DNA of 64,000 nt from Lysobacter spongiicola DSM 21749. Its GTDB lineage: Bacteria; Pseudomonadota; Gammaproteobacteria; Xanthomonadales; Xanthomonadaceae. This document shows, piece by piece, positions 17,056 to 26,182 of this stretch (position 1 is its first letter; each line of letters starts with the position of its first letter). The notes beneath the pieces were generated by a model that ran no database searches, had not been told where the DNA came from, and saw only the letters and a program-made list of their open reading frames with translations. The position numbers were made by a program, and so were the translations under genes. The stretch is taken from contig NZ_FUXP01000001.1 in the NCBI RefSeq assembly GCF_900167055.1, positions 248,001 through 312,000 of the forward strand. The letters run 5' to 3'.

Positions 17056-18468
17056 TCAGTGTCCCTCGTGGCCGGTGGCGGAGGGCGGAGCCTCCTCCGG
17101 GGTGGCCGGCATCGAATGACCCGCGTGCGGATCAGTGGCTTCGTCACCATGGCCTGCGTGCGGGTCGGAGGCGCCATCACCGGACCCGGGCTGCGGATCC
17201 TCGCCGGTGCCCGAGGGCGCCCCGTGTCCTGCGTGTCCCTCAAGTCCCTCGAGTGCCGACTGCAGGTTGCTTTCGGCGTCGATCAGGAAGTTGGCGGAGA
17301 CCACGACCTGTTCGCCCTCTGCCAAGCCGTCGAGGATCTCGATACGATCGCCGCCGCGCCGCCCCAGGGTGACATCGCGCGGAGCAAAGCGGCCGGGACC
17401 GGTCTCGACCAGCACCACCTGGCGTGTGCCACTGTCGAGCACCGCCGAGCGCGGCACGTTCAGGAGCGGGCCGGCCCCGGGCTCCTCGAGCAGCACCGTC
17501 CCGTAGAGTCCCGGCCGCAGGTCGCCATCGGGATTGGGCAGCGCGATGCGTACGTCCACGGTGCGTGTCATCGCATCGATGACGGGCTGCACGAAGGTGA
17601 CTTCGCCCTCGGCCACCTGGCCCGGCAGGGCCACGGTTTCAAAGCGGGCCGGCTGGCCGACCCTGATGTCCGCGGCCTGCGCCGCCGGCACCTTGGCGAT
17701 CACCCACACCGTCGACAGGTCGGCCAGCAGCAGGATGGTTTCGCCGGGCTCGAAGCGTGCGCCCTGGACCACCGGCTTCTCGATCACGACCGCGTCCGCG
17801 GGCGCCGTGAGGACCAGCCCCGTCTTGCCCAGCTGCGCGTCGCTGATTTCCCAGTTGCGCAGACGGGTGCGGGCGGCATCGCGCAGGCGGACCATCGACG
17901 CCGCGCTCGCGGGATCGGACCCGGCCAGCCGGCGGGCGGTCTCGTCCGCCAGTCGGTATTCCTGCTGCGCCGCGGCCAGCTCCGGGCTGTAGACGGACAG
18001 TAGGGGCTGCCCTGCGCGGACCCGCATGCCGGTCTGGTCCGCGTACAGGCGCTCCACCCAGCCTTCGAAGCGGGGCGCGATCGCGTACTGCCGGGTCTCG
18101 TCGACCTCGACCGTGCCGCTGGTGCGCACGGTGGCGGCCAGGGCCCCCCGCTTGACCGCTTCGGTGCGCACGCCCAGCGCCTGCACCTTGTCCGGCGGCA
18201 GCACCACCGTGCCCGGTGCCGCCGGCGGTGCATCGTCGGCATAGACCGGGACGTAGTCCATACCCATCGAGTCCTTCTTGGGCACTGGCGAGGTGTCCGG
18301 AAGGCCCATGGGATTGCGGTAATAGAGCACCTTGCGTTCCGCGGCCGGCGCCTCGGCGGACGTGGTTGCGGTCGTGGAATCGTTCGTGGCGCGGCCGGCC
18401 ACCCATCCGACGGTGAGAGCGGCGAGTGCGACGCCGATGGCGAGCGACAGGGTCTGGACACGGGTCAT
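17056..18468 (-). CDS. cusB: Cu efflux RND periplasmic adaptor
   Basis: The 470-residue membrane-fusion protein starts with a signal-anchor (LSLAIGVALAALTVGWVAG). It then carries a heavy-metal-binding domain (YYRNPMGLPDTSPVPKKDSMGMDYVPVY), followed by barrel-sandwich, beta-barrel and membrane-proximal domains. The last 60 or so residues are His/Asp/Gly rich with three DPHAGHG-like units, a likely extra copper-binding tail not found in E. coli CusB. It links CusA to CusC. The start overlaps the cusC stop by ATGA. Confidence 0.9.
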   Translation of the reverse strand: MTRVQTLSLAIGVALAALTVGWVAGRATNDSTTATTSAEAPAAERKVLYYRNPMGLPDTSPVPKKDSMGMDYVPVYADDAPPAAPGTVVLPPDKVQALGVRTEAVKRGALAATVRTSGTVEVDETRQYAIAPRFEGWVERLYADQTGMRVRAGQPLLSVYSPELAAAQQEYRLADETARRLAGSDPASAASMVRLRDAARTRLRNWEISDAQLGKTGLVLTAPADAVVIEKPVVQGARFEPGETILLLADLSTVWVIAKVPAAQAADIRVGQPARFETVALPGQVAEGEVTFVQPVIDAMTRTVDVRIALPNPDGDLRPGLYGTVLLEEPGAGPLLNVPRSAVLDSGTRQVVLVETGPGRFAPRDVTLGRRGGDRIEILDGLAEGEQVVVSANFLIDAESNLQSALEGLEGHAGHGAPSGTGEDPQPGSGDGASDPHAGHGDEATDPHAGHSMPATPEEAPPSATGHEGH

Positions 18469-19787
18469 CGGATATCTCCTTCGATGGCGCGCACGGCGGC
18501 GGCGCCCAACAGTTCGTCACGCAGTGCATCGACCCGTGCGAGGTCGGCGCCCTGCCATTCATTGAGTGCTTCCAGCAGCGTCCCGAAGTCGACTTCGCCG
18601 ACCTGGTAGCTGGCCAGCGCGGACTGCCAGGTGGCGTCGGCCTGCGGCAGCAGCGTGTTCTCGATCAGTTGCCGGCGTTCGCGTGCGCTCGTCCACCGCG
18701 CCCAGGCGGAGGCGCCGCGTTCCTCCACGGCCCGCAGGGTGGCGTCCATGCGCGCCAGCGCCGCGTCTTCGAGCAGGCGCGATTCGCGCTCGCGCTCGCG
18801 GCGTGCACGCTGCTGGAACGGGATCTCGACCTCCAGCATCAGCTCGGTGCTTTCGATGCCGTTGCCGAGCTGCATCGCACCCACGCCCACGGTGATGTCC
18901 GGGAACCGGTTGCGACGCTCCAACACCACGTTCGTGCGCGCGGCTTCGGCGCGGGCCTGCTGTGAGCGGACCGCGGGGTGCGCATCGGCGTCATCCAGTG
19001 CCTCGGCAAGCGAGGCGCTGTGGACGGCGAGGCGCGGCGCCTCGCCGGGAGTCGCCAGCGGTGCATCGGACCGGCGCCCCAGCACCGCGTTCAAGGTGGC
19101 GGCCGCCTCCTGCTTGGTCGCGAGGCGTTCGATCCGCTCGCGCTGTAGGCTGGTCTGCTCGACCTGGGCGCGGATGGCATCCTGCTGCGCCGCGCGACCC
19201 AGGGCGTAGCGCACGCCGGCTATTTCCTCGACCTGCCGGAGCAGGGCGATGCGGCGGTCGAGCACGGCCACGGCCTGATCGGCATGCCAGTAGCGTGCGT
19301 AGGCCGCCTCGGCGTCAGACAGCAGGTCGCGCGCCGCGGTGATGCGGTCAAGCCCGACCGCGACCGCGTCCTGGCTGGCCGCGGTCCGCGCCAGACCACG
19401 CTTGCCCCAGAGCGGGAAGCGCTGGCGCAATGCGTAGTCGACTTGGCGGTCTGCACCGGCGGAGCGCCAGGGCTTGTCCGGATCGAGGCCGCGGAATCCA
19501 AGGGAAGCCGTCGGGTCGGGTAGGGCGCCCGCTGGCTGGATCCGTGCCTCAGCGGCCTGGGCCTCGAAGTCCATGGCCCGCAATTCCGGGTTGTGTTCCA
19601 GAACCCAGGCGCGGATCGACTCGAGGCTGTGCCCCGGCACGGGTTCACTTGCGGTCACAGGTAGCGCCAGCGTCCACAGGGCGCCGGCGAGCACGCCGGC
19701 AAGAAGGTGCCGGAGTGGTTGCCGACGGCGGAACAGCGGGCGAGGGTGCGGGCGCCAGGCCTGCAATCGGTGGAACAGGGATGTCAT
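18465..19787 (-). CDS. cusC: Outer-membrane efflux protein of the Cus system
   Basis: The 440-residue TolC-like protein has a signal region (LAGVLAGALWTLALPVTASEP) and two outer-membrane-efflux repeats rich in alpha-helix. Examples are VDYALRQRFPLWGKRGLARTAAS and the repeated LYQVGEVDFGTLLEALNEWQ-type end. It would form the exit duct for CusBA. The ATG at 19787 is chosen for its AAGGA site and sensible signal peptide; the open frame extends a further 24 codons upstream. Confidence 0.85.
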   Translation of the reverse strand: MTSLFHRLQAWRPHPRPLFRRRQPLRHLLAGVLAGALWTLALPVTASEPVPGHSLESIRAWVLEHNPELRAMDFEAQAAEARIQPAGALPDPTASLGFRGLDPDKPWRSAGADRQVDYALRQRFPLWGKRGLARTAASQDAVAVGLDRITAARDLLSDAEAAYARYWHADQAVAVLDRRIALLRQVEEIAGVRYALGRAAQQDAIRAQVEQTSLQRERIERLATKQEAAATLNAVLGRRSDAPLATPGEAPRLAVHSASLAEALDDADAHPAVRSQQARAEAARTNVVLERRNRFPDITVGVGAMQLGNGIESTELMLEVEIPFQQRARRERERESRLLEDAALARMDATLRAVEERGASAWARWTSARERRQLIENTLLPQADATWQSALASYQVGEVDFGTLLEALNEWQGADLARVDALRDELLGAAAVRAIEGDIR

Positions 19788-19916
19788 ATCAGTGTCCTTG
19801 GGCCGACACGACGCAGGTCGCTCGGACGAGGGCAGGAACCCATGCCGTGACGCAGCCACGGCGCGAACGCACAGGACCGCGCCGCACAGAGGTGCGGAGC
19901 AGTCAGCGTCCGGGCA

Positions 19917-20339
19917 TCAGATCAGCAGGAGCGCCGCGGGATGGGCGGTAGGTCGGTGCCAGGCGGGCCTGGGTGGCGAATCCACCCATGTGGACGTGAC
20001 GCCCCGCGCACCATCCCCGATCTCGGCGACTGCGAACCAGGAGAGCCATGCTCCGAGAAGGAGCGGCGGAATCGAAGGGATGCGCCCACTGTCCGCCGAG
20101 ATGTCATCCGCGGTGCAGTGCTTGTCGCACAGTGCCTTGCTCGCCGAGGGGAGCTCGGCATCGCAGCCGTGGCCATGGTCGTGCTGGGTGTCGGTGGCGG
20201 CAGCGACCAGCGCCGCCGGCGTGCCTGGGAGGTCCAGGCACTCGCCATGGCCTGCCAGCGCGAACTGGGACCAGAGCAGCGCCGCCATCGCGAGGAAGAC
20301 GGTGCGCTTGAACCAGTTCCGGTGGCGAAGACGGGCCAT
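19917..20339 (-). CDS. His/Cys-rich secreted protein upstream of cusCBA
   Basis: The 140-residue protein has a signal peptide (TVFLAMAALLWSQFALA) and a mature N-half with spaced cysteines and histidines (GHGECLDL, TQHDHGHGCDAE, ALCDKHC), suggesting metal binding. The C-half contains a proline-rich stretch and one hydrophobic segment. I do not recognise a named family; small proteins of this type often precede cusCBA in Xanthomonadaceae. It lies 129 bases upstream of cusC on the same strand and probably shares its promoter. Confidence 0.6.
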   Translation of the reverse strand: MARLRHRNWFKRTVFLAMAALLWSQFALAGHGECLDLPGTPAALVAAATDTQHDHGHGCDAELPSASKALCDKHCTADDISADSGRIPSIPPLLLGAWLSWFAVAEIGDGARGVTSTWVDSPPRPAWHRPTAHPAALLLI

Positions 20340-20372
20340 GACTTGAGCTTACCACTACCCGGTCTGACGCAA

Positions 20373-20386
20373 CTGATCCAGATCAA
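20373..20386 (-). promoter_or_regulatory. FNR/ANR-like box upstream of the cus operon
   Basis: The minus strand reads TTGATCTGGATCAG, one mismatch from the FNR/ANR consensus TTGAT-N4-ATCAA. Its inner part, TGATC-TG-GATCA, is a perfect palindrome. It lies 34 bases before the ATG of the His/Cys-rich protein, a plausible promoter position. Only the site is seen; no regulator is in the window. Confidence 0.3.
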
Positions 20387-20404
20387 CTCTTGGCCAGACC
20401 GGGA

Positions 20405-20985
20405 GTCTGTTCCGGCGCGGTCGCCCTCGGTGTAGCCGGCACCGCGGTCGACCTGGCCAAGCGAAGCGCGTTGGCGACAACGACACCGAGCTCAGACTCA
20501 TCGCGAGCGCCGCGACCATCGGGCTCAGCCGGATCCCGAATGCGGGGTACAGCACCCCGGTCGCGACCGGCACCCCCAGCGCGTAGGCGAACGCGAAGGC
20601 GAGGTTCTGCTTCATATTGGCCGCGGTAGCCTGAGAAATCTTCCTGGCGCGCAGGATGCCGTGCAGGTCGCCCTTGACCAGGGTGATCGGTGGTGAGCCC
20701 GTCGCCGGTCGCTGCGCAGCCCGGCGGCGTGCAGCTCGTAGATGGCGGTCGCGGCCGATGTCTTGATCGGGTCGGCGACAGCGATCAGGCCCGCCAGTCG
20801 ACCGTCAACGGCGAGAAACATGGCGCTGGTGCCCTCGCGGCGCATCCGTTCGGCCACGTCGACGTGCGCGCCGGGTTGGCGCCCAGGTCGTCCATGAGTG
20901 CGGTATTGCCCAGCGCAAGCGTGTGACCGGCCACGGTTCCGCAAACCCCCATGCCGCCATCAATCCCCACATCGCGCAGCAACTG
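20405..20985 (-). pseudogene. Decayed copper P-type ATPase, C-terminal remnant
   Basis: Scattered frames give pieces of a copF-type ATPase in the right order. They are [23 protein letters not shown], then [38 protein letters not shown], then [12 protein letters not shown], then [27 protein letters not shown] and [12 protein letters not shown]. The stretch that should hold the GDGxNDAP hinge is missing (roughly 80 codons), and at least two frameshifts are present. The intact relative copF begins about 1 kb away on the same strand, so this is a broken partial duplicate. The flanking 20986-21194 shows no recognisable gene. Confidence 0.75.
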
Positions 20986-21194
20986 GTACCGCCGGGCGAA
21001 CGCAGAATGGGCAGAAAGCTTGGCAGCTGAAGATCGACATCCGCTGTTACGCCTCCCGAGGAATGCCGCTGAGGTTTTCGGCGCGTTTGGACCAGAGGCA
21101 GACCACCAACTTCCGCACGCCTGGCGGCGGGTTCGCCCCGCGCTGGTCGCAGCACGCTAGGTCGAATGGCCGCAGCCGGGCGGCGGCATAGCTC

Positions 21195-21464
21195 CTACAT
21201 GCTTTCGTATTCGCTCTTGCTCAGCTCGCCATTCTTGTCTGCATCCATCATGCCGAAGTGTGCGGCCATCGGATGCTTCGCCATCTCTTCCTTCGACAGC
21301 GAGCCGTCTTTGTTCTTGTCCAGAGCGGCGAAATCCTGTGCTCCGGTGGCCTGCTTGTGAGATTCGTGTGCGGCGCGGTCTTTTGCCGGCGGCTCGGCGG
21401 CTGCCACCGGGGTAACGACGGCCAGTGACAGGAGCAACGCTGACGCCATGGCTGCAATTTTCAT
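21195..21464 (-). CDS. Secreted EF-hand protein
   Basis: The 89-residue protein has a signal peptide (MKIAAMASALLLSLAVVTPVAAA) and two EF-hand calcium loops: DKNKDGSLSKEE and DADKNGELSKSE. Small periplasmic EF-hand proteins of this type are common near copper genes in Xanthomonadaceae, but the role is not known. A GGAG site precedes the ATG. It lies 66 bases after the copF stop on the same strand, so it may be the last gene of the merR-copF transcript. Confidence 0.75.
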   Translation of the reverse strand: MKIAAMASALLLSLAVVTPVAAAEPPAKDRAAHESHKQATGAQDFAALDKNKDGSLSKEEMAKHPMAAHFGMMDADKNGELSKSEYESM

Positions 21465-21530
21465 TTGATGAGCTCCAGGGAACGTGATTGTGATGCCATG
21501 GGCGCGGTTCCCGGCACACCCGCCTGGCAG

Positions 21531-23903
21531 TTATTCGAACCGGGTCTTGCCCAGTCGAAGAGCATTAGCTACCACCGATACTGAACTGAGGCTCATTGCC
21601 AGCGCCGCCACCATCGGGCTGAGCAGCAGGCCAAACACCGGATACAGCACGCCCGCGGCGATCGGGACGCCGAGTGCGTTGTAGAGGAATGCGAAGGTCA
21701 GGTTCTGCTTCATGTTCGCCACGGTGGCACTGGACAGCTTGCGCGCGCGCACGATGCCGCGCAGGTCGCCCTTGACCAAGGTCACCTGCGCGCTCGACAT
21801 GGCGACGTCCGTGCCGGTGCCCATGGCGATGCCGATGTCGGCGCCGGCCAGTGCCGGGGCGTCGTTGATGCCGTCGCCGGCCATCGCGACCCTGTGGCCT
21901 TCGGCCTGCAGCCGCTGCACGAGGTCGATCTTGTCCTTCGGCCGCACCTCGCCGTGCACCTCGTCGATGCCCAGTTCGCGCGCGACGGCATTTGCGGTGG
22001 CCACGCCGTCGCCGGTGGCCATCACGATGCGCAGGCCGTCAGCCTGCAGGGCCCGGATGGCTTCGCGCGAGGAGGCCTTGATCGGGTCGGCCACGGCGAT
22101 GAGTCCGGCCAGGGCCCCGTCGACCGCGAGGTACATGACGCTCGCGCCTTCGTGACGCAGCGTCTCGGCCTGCGCCTGCAGCGAGGCTGGGTCGACGCCC
22201 TGTTCCCGCATCAGCTGTGTGTTGCCGATCGCCAGCGTGAGCGCCCCTACCGTGCCGCGCACGCCGATGCCGGTGGACGATTCGAAGTCCTGCGGCGTCT
22301 CCAACGCCAGGCCGCGACGACGCGCCTCGGCGACGATGGCATCGGCCAGCGGGTGTTCGCTGCCCTGGTCCAGGCTGGCAGCCAGGCGCAGCACCTCGTC
22401 CTCCGTAAAACCATTCGCCGCAATCGTCTCCCGGAACGCGGGCCTGCCTTCGGTGAGCGTGCCGGTCTTGTCGACAATGAGGGTGTCGATGCGGCGGAAG
22501 TTCTCGATCGCCTCGGCATCACGGAACAGCACGCCACCCTGCGCAGCGCGGCCGGTCGCGACCATGATAGACATTGGCGTCGCCAGCCCCAGCGCGCAGG
22601 GGCAGGCGATGATCAGCACCGACACCGCATTGAGCACGGCGTAGGTCCACGACGGCTCCGGGCCGAAGAATCCCCAGACCAGCAGCGTGGCGACCGCGAT
22701 CGCCAGCACCGCCAGCACGAACCAGAACGCGACCTTGTCGGCCATCCGTTGCATCGGTGCGCGCGAGCGCTGCGCCTGGGCCACCAGCTGCACGATCTGC
22801 GACAGCACGGTCTGGGAACCAACTTTCTCGGCCCGGATCACCAGGCTGCCGGTGGCGTTCATGGTCGCGCCGATGACGCGGTCGCCGGCCGCCTTCTCGA
22901 CCGGGATCGGTTCGCCGGTCAGCATCGACTCGTCGATGTTGGAGCGGCCTTCCAGCACCTTGCCGTCGACGGGGACCTTCTCGCCGGGACGCACACGCAG
23001 GCGGTCGCCGACGTGGACGTGGCTCAGATCGATGTCCTCCTCGGTGCCGTCGTCGCGCAGGCGGCGCGCGGTCTTCGGGGCAAGGCCGAGCAGCGACTTG
23101 ATCGCGGCGGAGGTCTGCGAGCGTGCGCGCAGTTCCAGCAGCTGCCCGAGCAGGGTGAGCGAGACGATCACCGCGGCGGCTTCGAAGTACACGCCGACAC
23201 GGCCGTGCTCGCGGAACGAGTCGGGGAACAGGCCGGGGGCCACGGTCGCCACCACGCTGTAGCCGAAGGCAGCTGCCACGCCGATGCCGATCAGCGTCCA
23301 CATGTTCGGGCTGCGGTTGCGGATGGACTGCACGCAGCGCTCGAAGAACGGCCAGCCGGCCCAGAGCACCACTGGCGCGGTGAGCACCAGCTCGAGCCAG
23401 GTCCGCACATCGGTTGGCAGCGAGGCGAACCGGTGACCGACCATGGCCAGTACCAGCACGACCAGCGTCAGCGGCAGCGTCCACCAGAAGCGGCGGCTGA
23501 AGTCGACGAGCTCCGGGTTCTTTTCGTCGTCAAGCCCGGGCATCTCCGGCTCCAGCGCCATGCCGCAGATCGGGCAGGTACCGGGATGGTCCTGGCGGAC
23601 TTCGGGATGCATCGGGCAGATGTACATGGAGCCCGGAACCACAGGCACAGGTTCGGCCGAAGTGGGCGCGAGGTACTTGCCGGGGTCGGCGACGAACTTC
23701 GTGCAGCAGCCGGCCGAGCAGAAGTGGTACGTCGTGCCGGCGTGTTCGGCGTGGTGGGGCGAGGTCTGCGGATCGACGTTCATTCCGCAGACCGGATCCT
23801 TCACCGTTCCGGGAGGCGGGGTTGGCGGGCCGCCTTCAGGCGCGTGCCCGGCAGTGCTGCCGCCATGTCCGTGCGCATGCTGGTGGGGCTCGTGCGTGTT
23901 CAT
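21531..23903 (-). CDS. copF: Copper-translocating P-type ATPase (CopF type)
   Basis: The 790-residue P1B-ATPase exports Cu(I) from the cytoplasm. In order it has a His-rich N-terminus, a YHS domain ([20 protein letters not shown]), a heavy-metal-binding domain ([23 protein letters not shown]) and eight helices. The ion motif is CPC ([12 protein letters not shown]), the phosphorylation site [11 protein letters not shown] and the actuator loop TGEP. The hinge is [16 protein letters not shown]. It lacks classical GMTCxxC HMA domains, unlike the ATPase at 35985. It overlaps its MerR regulator by ATGA and so is co-expressed with it. Confidence 0.92.
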   Translation of the reverse strand: MNTHEPHQHAHGHGGSTAGHAPEGGPPTPPPGTVKDPVCGMNVDPQTSPHHAEHAGTTYHFCSAGCCTKFVADPGKYLAPTSAEPVPVVPGSMYICPMHPEVRQDHPGTCPICGMALEPEMPGLDDEKNPELVDFSRRFWWTLPLTLVVLVLAMVGHRFASLPTDVRTWLELVLTAPVVLWAGWPFFERCVQSIRNRSPNMWTLIGIGVAAAFGYSVVATVAPGLFPDSFREHGRVGVYFEAAAVIVSLTLLGQLLELRARSQTSAAIKSLLGLAPKTARRLRDDGTEEDIDLSHVHVGDRLRVRPGEKVPVDGKVLEGRSNIDESMLTGEPIPVEKAAGDRVIGATMNATGSLVIRAEKVGSQTVLSQIVQLVAQAQRSRAPMQRMADKVAFWFVLAVLAIAVATLLVWGFFGPEPSWTYAVLNAVSVLIIACPCALGLATPMSIMVATGRAAQGGVLFRDAEAIENFRRIDTLIVDKTGTLTEGRPAFRETIAANGFTEDEVLRLAASLDQGSEHPLADAIVAEARRRGLALETPQDFESSTGIGVRGTVGALTLAIGNTQLMREQGVDPASLQAQAETLRHEGASVMYLAVDGALAGLIAVADPIKASSREAIRALQADGLRIVMATGDGVATANAVARELGIDEVHGEVRPKDKIDLVQRLQAEGHRVAMAGDGINDAPALAGADIGIAMGTGTDVAMSSAQVTLVKGDLRGIVRARKLSSATVANMKQNLTFAFLYNALGVPIAAGVLYPVFGLLLSPMVAALAMSLSSVSVVANALRLGKTRFE

Positions 23904-24298
23904 GCGTCTTCCTTCGACGATGCGCCCAGGATCGGGCAGTCCTCGATGCCCCCGTGACCCGGGCAGGCAGTGACCAATTGGCGCAGCCCATCGCGGATGC
24001 GTGTGAGTTCATCCAGCTTGCGCTCGACGTCGGCGAGGCGTGCCGCCGCCGACCCACGCACCCCCGCCATGTCCTCACCCGACCGCCCCGAGAGCTGCAT
24101 CAGCTCGCTGATCTCGCGCAGCGTGAAGCCAAGCGCCTTGGCGCGACGCACGAAATGCAGGCGTGCCACGTCGGCGTCGTCGTAGGATCGATATCCCGAA
24201 TTGCGACGGGCAGGGGCGGGCAGGATGCCGTGGCTCTCGTAGTAGCGGATCGTGTCGATTGGCACGTGTGTCCGCTTGGCGAGTTGACCTATCTGCAT
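23900..24298 (-). CDS. MerR-family metal-responsive regulator
   Basis: The 132-residue protein begins [21 protein letters not shown], the classical MerR DNA-binding helix-turn-helix. It has a long dimerisation helix and a C-terminal metal loop [14 protein letters not shown] with two cysteines eight residues apart, as in ZntR/CadR/CueR relatives. Copper or a similar soft metal is the likely effector, since copF is the next gene (ATGA overlap). Its own upstream region holds a MerR-type dyad. Confidence 0.88.
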   Translation of the reverse strand: MQIGQLAKRTHVPIDTIRYYESHGILPAPARRNSGYRSYDDADVARLHFVRRAKALGFTLREISELMQLSGRSGEDMAGVRGSAAARLADVERKLDELTRIRDGLRQLVTACPGHGGIEDCPILGASSKEDA

Positions 24299-24328
24299 GG
24301 TGGGCGCTCCGTCAGACCAGATGCCGAG

Positions 24329-24359
24329 TGTCTACCCTTGACCATGGTCCAGAGTCAAG
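24329..24359 (-). promoter_or_regulatory. MerR-type promoter of merR-copF
   Basis: The minus strand has TTGACT (24358-24353) and TAGACA (24334-24329) spaced 18 bases apart. A perfect inverted repeat CTTGAC-N11-GTCAAG (24337-24342 and 24354-24359) overlaps the -35, and a second inner palindrome GACCATGGTC is centred in the spacer. It sits 30 bases before the regulator ATG and would control merR and copF together. Confidence 0.6.
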
Positions 24360-24398
24360 TGGCGGTGGCTCTCGCGCTCGTGCCCGTCATCCGGGGGG

Positions 24399-24569
24399 CT
24401 AAGGCAAGTATCGCTGCACATACCTGACGTAGACCTGCAGCGGCGATCTGCACCAGCGCACGTCGGCACAGTGGGTGTCGGCATCCAGCGGCGTCTCCAG
24501 CGCGGCGGCCTGGCGCCGATCTGGCGGGTCCGGCCCAGGCGCTTTTTTGTTCTGGGAAACGTGCGCCAT
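24399..24569 (-). CDS. Possible small hypothetical protein
   Basis: A 56-residue frame runs from the ATG at 24569 to a TAG at 24399. It begins MAHVSQNKKAPGPDPPD and ends with a basic/aromatic YVRYVQRYLP; two cysteines (THC, RWC) lie in the middle. It is 19 bases after the tatC stop on the same strand. No family is recognised and the ribosome site is poor, so it may be chance. Confidence 0.25.
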   Translation of the reverse strand: MAHVSQNKKAPGPDPPDRRQAAALETPLDADTHCADVRWCRSPLQVYVRYVQRYLP

Positions 24570-24588
24570 GACAGTCGAACATATACCC

Positions 24589-25344
24589 TCACGGGCCAAC
24601 GGCTTGATCGTCTGCAGGCGCCACCCAGCGCGTGGCGATGATCCCGACTTCGTACAGCAGGCACATCGGGATCGCCAGCATCAACTGCGAAACCACGTCG
24701 GGCGGAGTGATGATTGCGGCAATGACGAAGATGCCGACGATCGCATAGCCGCGCGACTCTCGCAGCTGCCCCGGTGTGACCCAGCCGAGAACGGCCGCAA
24801 TCACAAGCGCAACCGGCAGCTCGAAGCTGGCACCGAAGGCGAGGAAAATTACCAACACAAAGTCGAGGTAGGCGTTGATGTCGGTCATCATCGTCACCCC
24901 CTCGGGAGCGACTTTGGTGAGGAAGCCGAATACCATCGGCAGCACCAGGTAGAACGCGAATGCGCACCCGGCGTAGAAGAGTGCCACCGACGACACCAGT
25001 AGCGGCAGCGCCAAGCGCTTCTCGCGCCGGTACAGACCGGAAGCTACGAACGCCCACGCCTGGTAGAGCAACCAAGGCATCGACAGCATTACCGCCCCGA
25101 AGAATGCGAGCTTGAGCGGAGCGAAAAAAGGGCTGGCCACTTCGACCGCGATCAGCTGCCCGCCAGTTGGCAGCTTGTCCAGCAGCGGCGTAGCCAGCCA
25201 GGCGTACAGGCGGTTGGCGAACGGCAGCAGCGCCAGCAGCGCCAGTAAGAGGCCGGCCGTTGCGCGCAGCAGACGCGCACGCAACTCGACCAAATGGTCA
25301 ATTACGCGCGTACCGGTGTCAGTGTCAGGGTTGGGGAGGTTCAT
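24589..25344 (-). CDS. tatC: Twin-arginine translocase subunit TatC
   Basis: The 251-residue protein is TatC, the signal-peptide receptor of the Tat pathway, with six helices and normal length. Visible motifs are the N-terminal VIDHLVELRARLLRA, FAPLKLAFFGAVMLSMPWLLYQAWAFVASGLYRREKR, and FLAFGASFELPV. Its first 20 bases overlap the end of tatB. It lies in an operon downstream of copC-copD and close to two Tat-exported CopA oxidases. Confidence 0.93.
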   Translation of the reverse strand: MNLPNPDTDTGTRVIDHLVELRARLLRATAGLLLALLALLPFANRLYAWLATPLLDKLPTGGQLIAVEVASPFFAPLKLAFFGAVMLSMPWLLYQAWAFVASGLYRREKRLALPLLVSSVALFYAGCAFAFYLVLPMVFGFLTKVAPEGVTMMTDINAYLDFVLVIFLAFGASFELPVALVIAAVLGWVTPGQLRESRGYAIVGIFVIAAIITPPDVVSQLMLAIPMCLLYEVGIIATRWVAPADDQAVGP

Positions 25345-25813
25345 GGACGGGCGGCAGGACAGGCGTCCGCATCATCCCGAATCCCCTGCGGCGTCGAGGG
25401 CGACGCGACCGACCCGATGGCGGGGTGCAGGGCTCGCCTCTGGGCGGCTTGTCCGGTCGGGCTTCGTCCGGCGCCGACTGGTGAGACTCTGAAGCGTTTA
25501 CAGATGCTGGCAGAGCTGAAGTTGCGATCGGGATCTGGGACGCCCGCGCCAGATCGCGCTGCAGCGATCGGCCACCCGCGAACAGTGCGTCCTCGGCACG
25601 GACGACTTCCTCGTGCGCCTGACGCAGGCTGCGCCGCAACTCCTCGTCGGCCAGTTCGCGCTCCAGGTCCGACCTTACCGAATGCCACTGCGCGCGCGCG
25701 CGTCGTACCCAGACGCCGGCGAACTTCGCTGCGCGTGGCAGGCGCTTTGGGCCGAGCACCACCAAGGCGACGATCGCGATCACGAACAGCTCGGAGAATC
25801 CGATGTCAAACAT
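25325..25813 (-). CDS. tatB: Sec-independent translocase protein TatB
   Basis: The 162-residue protein starts MFDIGFSELFVIAIVALVVLGPKRLP, the diagnostic TatB membrane helix with glutamate 8 and the PKRLP hinge, then an amphipathic helix and a charged region. The C-terminal 40 or so residues are proline/arginine rich (GRSRRPRRRRGFG), which is unlike housekeeping TatB tails. It lies 30 bases after tatA and overlaps tatC. Confidence 0.92.
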   Translation of the reverse strand: MFDIGFSELFVIAIVALVVLGPKRLPRAAKFAGVWVRRARAQWHSVRSDLERELADEELRRSLRQAHEEVVRAEDALFAGGRSLQRDLARASQIPIATSALPASVNASESHQSAPDEARPDKPPRGEPCTPPSGRSRRPRRRRGFGMMRTPVLPPVHEPPQP

Positions 25814-25843
25814 GCAGACGTGGGCTTCGGACCGCAGTCACGC

Positions 25844-26077
25844 TCAGCGCGGCGTCCGTTCGCCGCCGTGGTTACGCTCGGCGTCCCGACGGGCGTCCTC
25901 TCGAGTGTCGTCGCGCAGCTGGACAGGCGGCATCGCTTCATCGTCGCTGACACCCTGCCTGAAGCCCTTGATCGCCTGGCCAACGTCCTGCCCGACATTC
26001 TTCAATCGCTTGGTACCGAACACAAGAACCACGACTGCAAGCACGATCAACCAGTGCCAAATACTGAAACTTCCCAT
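25844..26077 (-). CDS. tatA: Twin-arginine translocase subunit TatA
   Basis: The 77-residue protein begins [25 protein letters not shown], the TatA membrane helix plus [20 protein letters not shown] amphipathic helix, of normal length. TatA forms the size-variable pore. I chose the ATG at 26077 because it gives the standard MGxxSIW start; a GTG five codons upstream is possible. It is about 105 bases after the copD stop and begins the tatABC set. Confidence 0.93.
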   Translation of the reverse strand: MGSFSIWHWLIVLAVVVLVFGTKRLKNVGQDVGQAIKGFRQGVSDDEAMPPVQLRDDTREDARRDAERNHGGERTPR

Positions 26078-26182
26078 GGATGATTCCACCACAATAGTTG
26101 ATATGAACGCTCGCTTCGATACCCATAATTTGCGGTAACTGTAGAGCGCTTGAGGTACGCAATGGTGCAGACGGTTGCAGCG

